Shown: positions 40,332 to 47,621 of the stretch, in pieces
How positions within the stretch are numbered: the first letter of the stretch is position 1
Layout: each line of letters starts with the position of its first letter
DNA from: Pseudonocardia kujensis
GTDB taxonomy: Bacteria > Actinomycetota > Actinomycetes > Mycobacteriales > Pseudonocardiaceae
DNA length: 64,000 nucleotides
NCBI RefSeq assembly: GCF_021283305.1
Contig: NZ_JAJSOK010000025.1
Coordinates: 1 to 64,000 of the forward strand
Reading direction: 5' to 3'
Translations under genes and position numbers: made by a program
Notes under the pieces: generated by a model
Told to the model about the DNA's origin: nothing
Database searches by the model: none
Seen by the model: only the letters and a program-made list of their open reading frames with translations

Positions 40332-41354
40332 TCAGACTCCTTCGGCGAGGTGGCGGATGACGTCGGCGGCGGGTCCGGTGGCGGCGTTGCGCCATCCGGT
40401 TCCGGCCCACAGGTGGAGCCGGTCGGCGTCGCCGGATTTCCCGGCGGCCTGTCGTAGCGCCCGGGTGAGGTGGTGCACGGCCGGGTAGGCGTTCAGGCCT
40501 GTCTGGTGGTGTCGGTCGATGAACCCGTTGCGCAGTGCCCGCGCGGGCCGGCCCGTGAACGCGCGGGTGAGCACGGTCTCGGTGAACGCCGGGTCGCCGA
40601 GCGCCTGCTTGTGGGTGGGCGAGGTGCCGGCCTCGTCGGTGCGCAGCAGCAGCGTTCCGACCGCGACGGCCTGCGCGCCCGCATCCAGCAGCCGACGCAC
40701 CGCGTCAGGCCCGTCGACGCCGCCGGCGGCGATCACCGGCAGGTCGACCGTCTCGAGTACCTGCTGGATGAGGATGGCGGTATCGACAGGATCGAAAGTG
40801 CGGGTGGGGTCGAACGTGGCGCTGTGGCCGCCGGCATCGGACCCCTGCGCGACCAGGCCGTCCACTCCGGCCTCCCGTGCCAGCCGGGCCTCGTCCGGCG
40901 TGGTGACGCTGGCGAGCACCCGGCTTCCCGCCTTCTGCAGGGCGGCGATGTCGGCCGGGTCGGGCAGCCCGAAAGTCAGTGACACAACTGGGACCGGGTT
41001 GTCTGTGAGCAGCGCGAGCTTCTCGCCCCACCTGTCATCGTCGGCGACCGGGGAAGGGTCGAAACCCAGCCCGTACTCCTCGGTCTCCGCCTTCAGCTCC
41101 TCCGCGTAGGCAACGAACGCGGCCTCGTCCACCGGGTCCTGCGAAGGGACGAACAGGTTCACCCCGAACTCCACCCCGAACGCGCGGACCTCGTCGATCT
41201 CCGCGGCGAGGGCGTCGGGGGTCTTGTACCCGGCGGCGAGGAACGGGAAGCCACCGGCGTACGCGACGGCACGCGCCAGGGCGACCGTGGAGGGCCCGCC
41301 GGCCATGGGCGCGGCAACGATCGGCAGTCGGGAGTTCAGAAGTCGTGCGGTCAT
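40332..41354 (-). CDS. Nitronate monooxygenase
   Basis: A 340-residue FMN TIM-barrel enzyme (class I nitronate monooxygenase, formerly 2-nitropropane dioxygenase). Seen are PIVAAPMAGGPSTVALARAV, AYAGGFPFLAAGYKTPDALA, FGVNLFVPSQDPVD, the catalytic His motif LVAQGSDAGGHSATFDPTR, LPVIAAGGVDGPDAVRRLLD and AVAVGTLLLRTDEAG. The family oxidises alkyl nitronates to carbonyls; propionate-3-nitronate yields malonate semialdehyde with nitrite and nitrate. Its neighbours (a decarboxylase-like tautomerase downstream, NsrR and flavohaemoglobin nearby) fit that reaction. Confidence 0.9.
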   Translation of the reverse strand: MTARLLNSRLPIVAAPMAGGPSTVALARAVAYAGGFPFLAAGYKTPDALAAEIDEVRAFGVEFGVNLFVPSQDPVDEAAFVAYAEELKAETEEYGLGFDPSPVADDDRWGEKLALLTDNPVPVVSLTFGLPDPADIAALQKAGSRVLASVTTPDEARLAREAGVDGLVAQGSDAGGHSATFDPTRTFDPVDTAILIQQVLETVDLPVIAAGGVDGPDAVRRLLDAGAQAVAVGTLLLRTDEAGTSPTHKQALGDPAFTETVLTRAFTGRPARALRNGFIDRHHQTGLNAYPAVHHLTRALRQAAGKSGDADRLHLWAGTGWRNAATGPAADVIRHLAEGV

Positions 41355-41385
41355 GCTGGTTCCATCTTCCTTGACGCGTCGTGCG

Positions 41386-42828
41386 TCACCGGGGCAGCCA
41401 TTCGGGGCGGCTGCTGCCGAGGGCGGGTGTGGTGCGAGCCCAGGACGGCGACGTCTCCGACATGCGGATCACGGGGCCGAGGCTCTTGAGGTCGCCGTAG
41501 ATGGTGCCGTCGTCGTAGGAGGCGTAGCGCTCGAACTCCGCCGGCGTGAGGGCTCCGGGAGCGTCCGCGAACCCTGCGAGGAGCCCTTGGCGCTGCAGCA
41601 GCATCGCCGCGCCCGCCAGTGAGACCTCCACGCGGTAGCTGCCGCCCTCGACGGCGCGGCGGCGCAGCGCCACCATCGCGCCGAAGCTCGCCATGAAGCC
41701 GGTGAGGAAGTCGCACAGGTACACCGGCGTCAGCTGGGGTCGTCCGGCTCCCGTCGTCTCGCCCTGAGTCTGCGCGATGCCGGTCACGGCCTGCGCGACC
41801 TGGTCCCATCCGGCGCGGTCGCCGAAAGGACCGTCGGAACCGAAGCAGTTGACCGTGACATAGATCAGCCCGGGGCGCGCCGCCGCGAGCTCGTCGGACC
41901 CGAACCCGTGCGCGGCCAGGCGGTGCGGACGGTACCCCTCGACGAACACGTCGCACTCTCGCACCAGGCCGTGCAAGATCCCTGCCTGCTCCGGGTCCTT
42001 GATGTCGAGGAAGGTGCTGCGCTTGCCGTGGCTGGTGTCCCGCACGAACGGCGTGACCTGGGGAAGGTGAGGAGCAGTGACCATGAGCACGTCCGCGCCG
42101 TGCTCGGCGAGGCTCAGCGAGGCGGTCGGCCCCGCGAGGATGCGGGTCAGGTCGAGCACGCGGATGCCTGACAGCGGTTGAGCGCCCTCGGGAAGCGGCT
42201 CCGGCTCGCCATCGCCGATCTTCGTGATGCGCACGACAGGCTGCGCGGCCAGGTGCGCCCCGTGAGGATGCGCGAGCCATTCGTCGCGGGTACGCACGAT
42301 GCCGCCCGCGGCCTGCGCCTCTGCGATCGCGTCCTCGAGGTCCTGCGCATCCCATCGGCGAACGGCTGTGGCGACCGACTCGGGCGTGGCCTCGGCGTCC
42401 AGGACGTCGAGCACGCGCCGCTCGAGGTGGGGCAGGTTGAAGTGCGGTACGAACCACCGGTCGTCCTTGGTGCGCCACGGCTGGGTCAGCGCCACCATGT
42501 GCTCAACATCGGGCGAGACCGGGATCGGGCGGTACTGGCCGTCACCCCCGCGGGCTAGGGTCATGTCCTCGCCCCCGAGAGCGGTCGCAGCGGCTGCGCG
42601 CACGTCGATGCTGATTCTCTGTCGACGCCCGGTCCGGAGCTCCCACAGATCGTTCACCGCGACCGCCCGCGCCGCCAGGGCGTCGGCCAGCGTGTGACCG
42701 ATCCGGAACGGGGAGGCGAACAGCGGGTCGTCTCCCGTGCGCGTGATCTCGTCGTCCGCGACCGGGCCTCGCCCGCGGACGTCGACGAGTTCGTCGAGAG
42801 CGCTGCGAGCTGTTGTAGGTGTGCTCAT
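41386..42828 (-). CDS. CaiB/BaiF-type (class III) CoA-transferase family
   Basis: A protein of about 480 residues. The C-terminal two thirds are a class III CoA-transferase: GIRVLDLTRILAGPTASLSL, HGADVLMVTAPHLPQV, GKRSTFLDIKDPEQA, CDVFVEGYRPHRLAAHGFGS and PGLIYVTVNCFGSDGPF. The DIK/VEGYR segments hold the usual catalytic-site residues, although the Asp of other members is not clearly placed. An extra N-terminal 180 residues (with WRTKDDRWFVPHFNLPHLER) resembles a second, partly degenerate copy. ATG 42828 follows GAGGAG. It starts the minus operon and is divergent from LysR. Confidence 0.82.
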   Translation of the reverse strand: MSTPTTARSALDELVDVRGRGPVADDEITRTGDDPLFASPFRIGHTLADALAARAVAVNDLWELRTGRRQRISIDVRAAAATALGGEDMTLARGGDGQYRPIPVSPDVEHMVALTQPWRTKDDRWFVPHFNLPHLERRVLDVLDAEATPESVATAVRRWDAQDLEDAIAEAQAAGGIVRTRDEWLAHPHGAHLAAQPVVRITKIGDGEPEPLPEGAQPLSGIRVLDLTRILAGPTASLSLAEHGADVLMVTAPHLPQVTPFVRDTSHGKRSTFLDIKDPEQAGILHGLVRECDVFVEGYRPHRLAAHGFGSDELAAARPGLIYVTVNCFGSDGPFGDRAGWDQVAQAVTGIAQTQGETTGAGRPQLTPVYLCDFLTGFMASFGAMVALRRRAVEGGSYRVEVSLAGAAMLLQRQGLLAGFADAPGALTPAEFERYASYDDGTIYGDLKSLGPVIRMSETSPSWARTTPALGSSRPEWLPR

Positions 42829-42930
42829 CAGGTGCAACTCCTCTACTGCTCTTCTTCGGGCGTCTTCGACGTTATGCAGGTGGACATCGGGAGAGAATTG
42901 CCGGTCCTCCAGCATCTATGCTCAGAAGTT

Positions 42931-43797
42931 ATGGATGTGGAGCTGCGTCATCTGCGCGCGTTCGCCGCCGTCGCGGAGAACCTGTCGTTCACGGCCGCCA
43001 GCCGGCACCTGCTGGTCACGCAGCCGGCGCTCACCCGCACGATCCAACAGCTCGAGCAGGCGCTGGAGGTCAAGCTGCTAGAGCGGTCCTCCCGCTCGGT
43101 GCTGCTCACCGACGCCGGGCGAGCCTTCCTCACACGGGCGCAGGGCGTTCTCCGCGACCTCGACCTGGCCATGGCGGAGGCCCGAGGAGAGCGCGATCTC
43201 AGGATCGGGTTCTCCTGGGTGCTGCCGGACCCCTGGACCGGCGACGTCATCGCGGCGTTCGAGGAGACCACCGGTGCCGCCGCCCGCCTCATGCGCCGTG
43301 ACGACCTCGCGACCGCCCTCGAACGCGGCGACATCGACGTCGCCCTCGCTCGGCACGACCTCCCGGTGACCGGCGCGACCTGCCTGACCCTGTTCGAAGA
43401 GCCCCGAGTCGCGGCCGTCAGCAGCCGCTCGCCCCTCGCCGGCCACGACCGATTCGCCTGGAACGAGCTCAGCGAGCACACCGTCGTCATCAACACCAGC
43501 AGCGGTAGCACCCGCCCCGACCTGTGGGACGCCGCCCACCGCCCCGATATGTTCATCGAATGCGACAACTACGACGAATGGATAGCCCTCATCGCCGCCG
43601 GCCGGGGCGTCGGCGCGACGGCCCTCTCCGCAGCCTCGGCGAATGCCCACACCGGTGTCGCGTTCATCCCCCTCGCCGATGCGCCGCCCGCAGCCCTGCG
43701 CCTGGCCTGGCTTCCCGGCCGGGCCGGCGCGCTGATCAGGCGCTTCGTCGAAGCGGCGACCGGGCAAGGCCGTCCCCGCGACGGAGGCCGCCGCTAG
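42931..43797 (+). CDS. LysR-family regulator
   Basis: A 288-residue LysR. The N-terminal HTH reads VELRHLRAFAAVAENLSFTA, then ASRHLLVTQPALTRTIQQLE and VKLLERSSRSVLLTDAG. The substrate-binding domain follows from residue about 90 (LRIGFSWVLPDPWTGDVIAA). ATG 42931 is chosen because it is the standard LysR start. It is divergent from the CoA-transferase/nitronate-monooxygenase operon (103-base spacer), which is the classic arrangement for a LysR activator sensing the operon's substrate or product. Confidence 0.9.
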   Translation: MDVELRHLRAFAAVAENLSFTAASRHLLVTQPALTRTIQQLEQALEVKLLERSSRSVLLTDAGRAFLTRAQGVLRDLDLAMAEARGERDLRIGFSWVLPDPWTGDVIAAFEETTGAAARLMRRDDLATALERGDIDVALARHDLPVTGATCLTLFEEPRVAAVSSRSPLAGHDRFAWNELSEHTVVINTSSGSTRPDLWDAAHRPDMFIECDNYDEWIALIAAGRGVGATALSAASANAHTGVAFIPLADAPPAALRLAWLPGRAGALIRRFVEAATGQGRPRDGGRR

Positions 43798-43918
43798 AGG
43801 ATTACCTCGCTCCTCCGACCGCTGGTTCGCACTAGTCACCGGATCGAGGGCGAGTACGTGTCCCTGAACACGCTCCGTTAAGTCGACTCAGCAACTCCAC
43901 TTATCTAGTGTCGCTATC

Positions 43919-44365
43919 GTGCGACTGACCGCGGCCACCGATCTGGCGCTGCGCATCCTGATGCGGATGGCGGTGCTCGACCAGGGCGAGTGCCCGCCCA
44001 CCCGTGAGATCGCCGCGGCCGTGGGGGCGCCCTACAGCCACGCGGCCAAGATCGTGACCCGCCTGCAGCACCTCGGGGTGCTCGAGGCCCGGCGCGGTCG
44101 CGGCGGAGGCCTGGCGCTGACCTCGGCGGGCCGGTACGGCTCGGTCGGCCGCCTCGTGCGCGCCCTCGAGGGCGAGGGCGACGTCGTCGGCTGCGACGAC
44201 GACCCGGCCTGCCCGCTGCGCTCCGGCTGCCGGCTGCGCACGGCGCTGCGGGAGGCCCGAGAGGCCTTCTACGCCGCGCTCGACCCCTACTCGATCGACG
44301 ACCTCGTCGACGCCCCGACCGGTCCGCTGCTGCTCGGCCTCGCCCCGCCGGCGCCGACCGGCTGA
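43919..44365 (+). CDS. nsrR: NsrR-type Rrf2 regulator (nitric-oxide sensor)
   Basis: A 148-residue Rrf2-family regulator: HTH TDLALRILMRMAVLDQGECP, then TREIAAAVGAPYSHAAKIVT and RLQHLGVLEARRGRGGGLAL. Three cysteines at 92, 98 and 104 in GCDDDPACPLRSGC are the Fe-S ligands that define NsrR; NO destroys the cluster and releases the DNA. GTG 43919 is the likely start, close to a TATCTA (43905-43910) that may be its -10. It immediately precedes flavohaemoglobin, the classic NsrR target. Confidence 0.92.
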   Translation: MRLTAATDLALRILMRMAVLDQGECPPTREIAAAVGAPYSHAAKIVTRLQHLGVLEARRGRGGGLALTSAGRYGSVGRLVRALEGEGDVVGCDDDPACPLRSGCRLRTALREAREAFYAALDPYSIDDLVDAPTGPLLLGLAPPAPTG

Positions 44366-44406
44366 ACACCCACCACGTGCGCGCGGAGCCACCGCACGGA
44401 GAACAC

Positions 44407-44418
44407 GAATCCGGATTC
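44407..44418. promoter_or_regulatory. Palindrome upstream of flavohaemoglobin (possible NsrR site)
   Basis: GAATCCGGATTC is a perfect 12-bp palindrome about 20 bases before the flavohaemoglobin start and is preceded by AACAC. NsrR sites are AT-containing dyads in this position, so it is a plausible operator. The evidence is position plus symmetry only. Confidence 0.45.
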
Positions 44419-44437
44419 TGATTTGGAGCCGCTCCCG

Positions 44438-45625
44438 ATGCTGTCCGAGAAGTCCGCCATCACCGTCCGGGCGACCCTGCCCGCGGTCGCCGGCGCGGTC
44501 GACGAGATCACCACCGTCTTCTACCGCCGGCTGTTCGCCGCCCACCCCGAACTGCTGCGCGACCTGTTCAACCGCGGCAACCAGGCCAACGGCACCCAGG
44601 CGCGAGCGCTCGCCGGGTCCATCGCGGTGTTCTCCACCGCGCTGTTGGACCGACCCGATGAGCGGCCCGACACGATGCTGACCCGCATCGCGCACAAGCA
44701 CGCGTCGCTCGGCATCACCCGGGACCAGTACGCGATCGTCCACACCCACCTGTTCGCCGCCATCGTCGAGGTGCTGGGCGAGGCGGCCACCGAGGAGGTC
44801 GCCGCGGCCTGGGACGAGGTGTACTGGCTGATGGCCAACGCCCTGGTCGCGATCGAGTCGCGGCTGTACTCGGAGGCCGGTGTCGACGCGGGGGACACCT
44901 GGCGCGAGCACCGCGTCGTCGGGCTGCTGCGCGAGACCGACGACGTCACCACCTTCATCCTGCGGCCCACCGACGGCGAACCAGTCGCCGTGTCGCGGCC
45001 CGGGCAGTACGTCTCGGTGCAGGTCGCGCTGCCCGACGGTGCCCACCAGATCCGCCAGTACAGCGTGTCCACCCAGCGTCCGGACACCCTGCGCTTCAGC
45101 CTCAAGCGGGTCACCGGGACCCCGAACGGGGAGGTCTCCGTCCACCTGCACGACCGGGTGCGGCTCGGTGACATGCTGCGCGTCAGCCGGCCCTTCGGCG
45201 ACGTCATCCTCGACGAGGGCGATCGGCCCGTGCTCCTGGCCTCGGCCGGCATCGGTGCCACGCCGATGATCGACATGCTGGGCCACCTCGCGGCCGTCGA
45301 CTCGCCGCGCCGGGTGCTCGCCGTCCACGCCGACCGCACCCCGCACAGCCACCCGCTCCGGGCCGACCTCGAGCAGCTCGTCGCGAAGCTGCCCGACGCG
45401 CAGGCGGCGGTCTGGTACGAGCGCCCCGAGCAGCCCTGGCCGACCGAGCGCACCGGGCTGGTCGACCTGGCCGGTCTCGACGTCCCCGCCGACACCGTGG
45501 CCTACCTGTGCGGACCGGTCGGGTTCATGCGCTCCGTGCGTGCCCAGCTGCTCGAGCGCGGCGTGCCCGCCGCGGACATCCACTACGAGGTCTTCGGCCC
45601 CGACCTCGGACTCGACGAGGGCTGA
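44438..45625 (+). CDS. hmp: Flavohaemoglobin, nitric oxide dioxygenase
   Basis: A 395-residue Hmp. The globin domain (1-140) has the distal Tyr/Gln pair (FYRRLFAAHPELLRDLF and NQANGTQA) and proximal His (RIAHKHASLGITRDQY). The FAD domain has RPGQYVSVQVAL and RQYSVSTQRP. The NAD domain has LASAGIGATPMIDMLGHLAA and ends VAYLCGPVGFMRSVR. It oxidises NO to nitrate using NAD(P)H. ATG 44438, nine bases after GGAG, is chosen over the TTG at 44423. It pairs with NsrR directly upstream, and a nitronate monooxygenase lies close by. Confidence 0.95.
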   Translation: MLSEKSAITVRATLPAVAGAVDEITTVFYRRLFAAHPELLRDLFNRGNQANGTQARALAGSIAVFSTALLDRPDERPDTMLTRIAHKHASLGITRDQYAIVHTHLFAAIVEVLGEAATEEVAAAWDEVYWLMANALVAIESRLYSEAGVDAGDTWREHRVVGLLRETDDVTTFILRPTDGEPVAVSRPGQYVSVQVALPDGAHQIRQYSVSTQRPDTLRFSLKRVTGTPNGEVSVHLHDRVRLGDMLRVSRPFGDVILDEGDRPVLLASAGIGATPMIDMLGHLAAVDSPRRVLAVHADRTPHSHPLRADLEQLVAKLPDAQAAVWYERPEQPWPTERTGLVDLAGLDVPADTVAYLCGPVGFMRSVRAQLLERGVPAADIHYEVFGPDLGLDEG

Positions 45626-45899
45626 CCGATCGGCCGATTGTCTCCTTAGGTGGCCGGGTACCGCGGCTCCCAAGCGGTACCCGGCCGGAGTGCAGCTACG
45701 GCCCTATCTCGGACGAGCCGCCGCAGTCTCGTTCCGGACCCCTGCGGGAGCGACGACGTGACAGCACGAAGCCGGAAGCGTGTGCGACGGGCCTGCGGCA
45801 TGCAGATCGTCGCCCTCCACGGCGCCCCGCCAAGCCTCCCGAACCGGGCTTCCCATTCCGGCGCCAGGAACACCCGAGGATGCGAGCACGCGTCGTTCA

Positions 45900-46280
45900 C
45901 CCGGAGCGATCAGCACCAAAACGAGCGGCTCGACGCTGTGGCGGCGGCGTGCCCGGGCCAGCGCATCCGCATCCACTCCGAGAACCCCGAGCTGACCTGA
46001 CCTACGCCGAGCTGGTGGCCTCGTCAACGTGAACGGCTGCCGGCCAGGCCGACGGTGCCGGACCAGGAGACACGATTGGCCTGCTCGCCCTCAACGGGCG
46101 GGAATTCCTGCAGGCCGTCTTCGCCGCGTCCCGGCTCGGTGCGGCGGCCTGCCGGTGGCGCGGCCTGCCGGTGCCGCTGCCTGCGGGTGCCGCTGCCTGC
46201 CGGGCTGCGGGACCTCGTGGAGTACGGCCACCGGACGGCGACGATCGTCGCCGCGTCCGGGATCCGCTGGTAAAAGGCAG
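45900..46280 (+). pseudogene. Acyl-CoA synthetase (AMP-forming) N-terminal relic
   Basis: Decayed sequence contains LTYAELVASST (about 46000) and, in another frame, GDTIGLLALNGREFLQAVFA followed by ASRLGAAACR (46068-46150). These match the opening of AMP-binding acyl-CoA synthetases (T-Y-A-E-L-V, then G-D-x-V-A-L-L-A-L-N-G-x-E-F-x-x-A-x-F-A). Frameshifts separate the parts, and no catalytic region follows. A cluster of CCTGC/GCCTGCCGG micro-repeats (46140-46210) interrupts it. Confidence 0.55.
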
Positions 46281-46805
46281 CTTGACAACGCCTCCTACCG
46301 ACACTTCAATATTGCGAGAGTTATCGATCCATCGTTGGGTTGCTCGCGCGATGGACGAGCTGGGCGGCAGATCACGACGGGGTGGGTCATGCGTTGCTTC
46401 GCTGGAAGACGGCGGCTTGAAGTTCCTTCGTCAGTCCGACCTGCCACTGCGCTCGTCCTTCGGCCCGGCGGTGCCCTCGTCGTCCCGCTGGTGTGAAGGG
46501 GTCCCGGCTCTCGCAAGCCGCGGAAGTCGATCACTGGCATCCGCTCGAAGGCTCAAGGCCTTCGCTCCGTCGGTTTCGTCACTAGCGGCAGAGGGCCACG
46601 GCCGGCGTTCTGAAGTAGTGCACTACCAGCAAATCTCAGCTCTCGGGTCACGGTCGACAACTCGCTCGATCGGCTGGCCTTTCCTACCTCTCGGCCCAGA
46701 GAGGTTGTCTATTGCCCGACGCTTTAGCGTCCCGACCCGGCAGTCCTGGCGGCCGCAACGACGACCAGGATCGTGATCGCGAGCCTATGTGAAAGGAATG
46801 CGAAC
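46281..46805. other. Intergenic region before the enoyl-CoA hydratase operon
   Basis: No gene is recognised in about 500 bases. Its composition becomes lower in GC toward 46600-46700, fitting a promoter area. A possible -10 TATTGC/TTGAGA type signal cannot be fixed. The bases just before 46806 contain a good ribosome binding site (AAAGGA, 46792-46797). Confidence 0.4.
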
Positions 46806-47621
46806 GTGAGCGAATCGGCGGAGCAGGGTCTCGTCGAGTTGGTTTCGCATGGTGACGTGCAGGAGATCGCTTTGAACAATCCGGCTGTTCACAACGCGAT
46901 AGATCCGCAGATGTATGAGGCTCTGGACGCCGCGTTCACAACGGCGCAGGCGGATCCTGAAGTCAACGCGATTGTATTGAGCGGTCGCGGCAAGTCATTC
47001 TGTTCCGGCTTCGATCTGAAACAGTCTTCTGATCTGGCCAAGCAGCCGGTGTTCGACCAGTACCAACTGCTCGCCCAACAGCGTGCGACGCTTCTCAAGG
47101 TTTGGGACTCCCCGAAGCCGGTCGTGGCGGCAGTGCAGGGGCACTGCCTGGGAGCGGGGTTCCATCTCATGAACCACGTCGACATCGTGGTCGCATCCGA
47201 GAACGCGAAGTTCGGAGAGCCTGAGGCGCGGTACTCGCTCCTTCCTCAACCGTTCAGCGTCTGGCTGGTGGGTGCTCGCAAAGCCAAAGAGCTGCTGCTG
47301 CTCGGCGATACCATCGACGCAGCCGAGGCGCACCGCATCGGTCTCGTGAACCGCGTAGTTCCAGAGCAAGATCTGCGTGACACAGCGTTCGCCGTTGCTC
47401 GGCGGGTCGCTCTCATGCCACCAGAGCTCATGGGGATGACAAAGCGGATGGTCAACGCGACCTTGGATGCGCAGGGCTTCCGGACGATGCACGAGTGGGC
47501 CTGGGACCAGTTCCTGATCACGAAGCTCATGACCACTGAGCTGAAGGAGAAGTTCCTGAGCATCGGAGCGAAGGACGGTATGCGCGAGGCGTACACGTGG
47601 ATGCGGAAGCGGTTCAGCTGA
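46806..47621 (+). CDS. Enoyl-CoA hydratase/isomerase (crotonase) family
   Basis: A 271-residue crotonase-fold enzyme with VQEIALNNPAVHNAIDPQMY, VLSGRGKSFCSGFDLKQSSD (first oxyanion loop), KPVVAAVQGHCLGAGFHLMN and AKFGEPEARYSLLPQ. The Glu of the second catalytic site lies in FGEPEARYS. The GTG start at 46806 follows AAAGGA by eight bases. Codon use is a little less GC-biased than in the rest. The stop overlaps the ATG of the acyl-CoA ligase by one base (TGATG), so both are translated as one unit; the pair may activate and hydrate an unsaturated acid. Confidence 0.9.
   Translation: MSESAEQGLVELVSHGDVQEIALNNPAVHNAIDPQMYEALDAAFTTAQADPEVNAIVLSGRGKSFCSGFDLKQSSDLAKQPVFDQYQLLAQQRATLLKVWDSPKPVVAAVQGHCLGAGFHLMNHVDIVVASENAKFGEPEARYSLLPQPFSVWLVGARKAKELLLLGDTIDAAEAHRIGLVNRVVPEQDLRDTAFAVARRVALMPPELMGMTKRMVNATLDAQGFRTMHEWAWDQFLITKLMTTELKEKFLSIGAKDGMREAYTWMRKRFS

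Noticed and set aside
44407..44418. Palindrome GAATCCGGATTC as a restriction-type or random site
   Set aside because: It is kept only as a weak NsrR candidate, because palindromes of this length also occur by chance in GC-rich DNA; not promoted to a finding.
43901..45673. 590-codon minus-strand frame
   Set aside because: Antisense of NsrR and Hmp; the plus-strand proteins are unambiguous.
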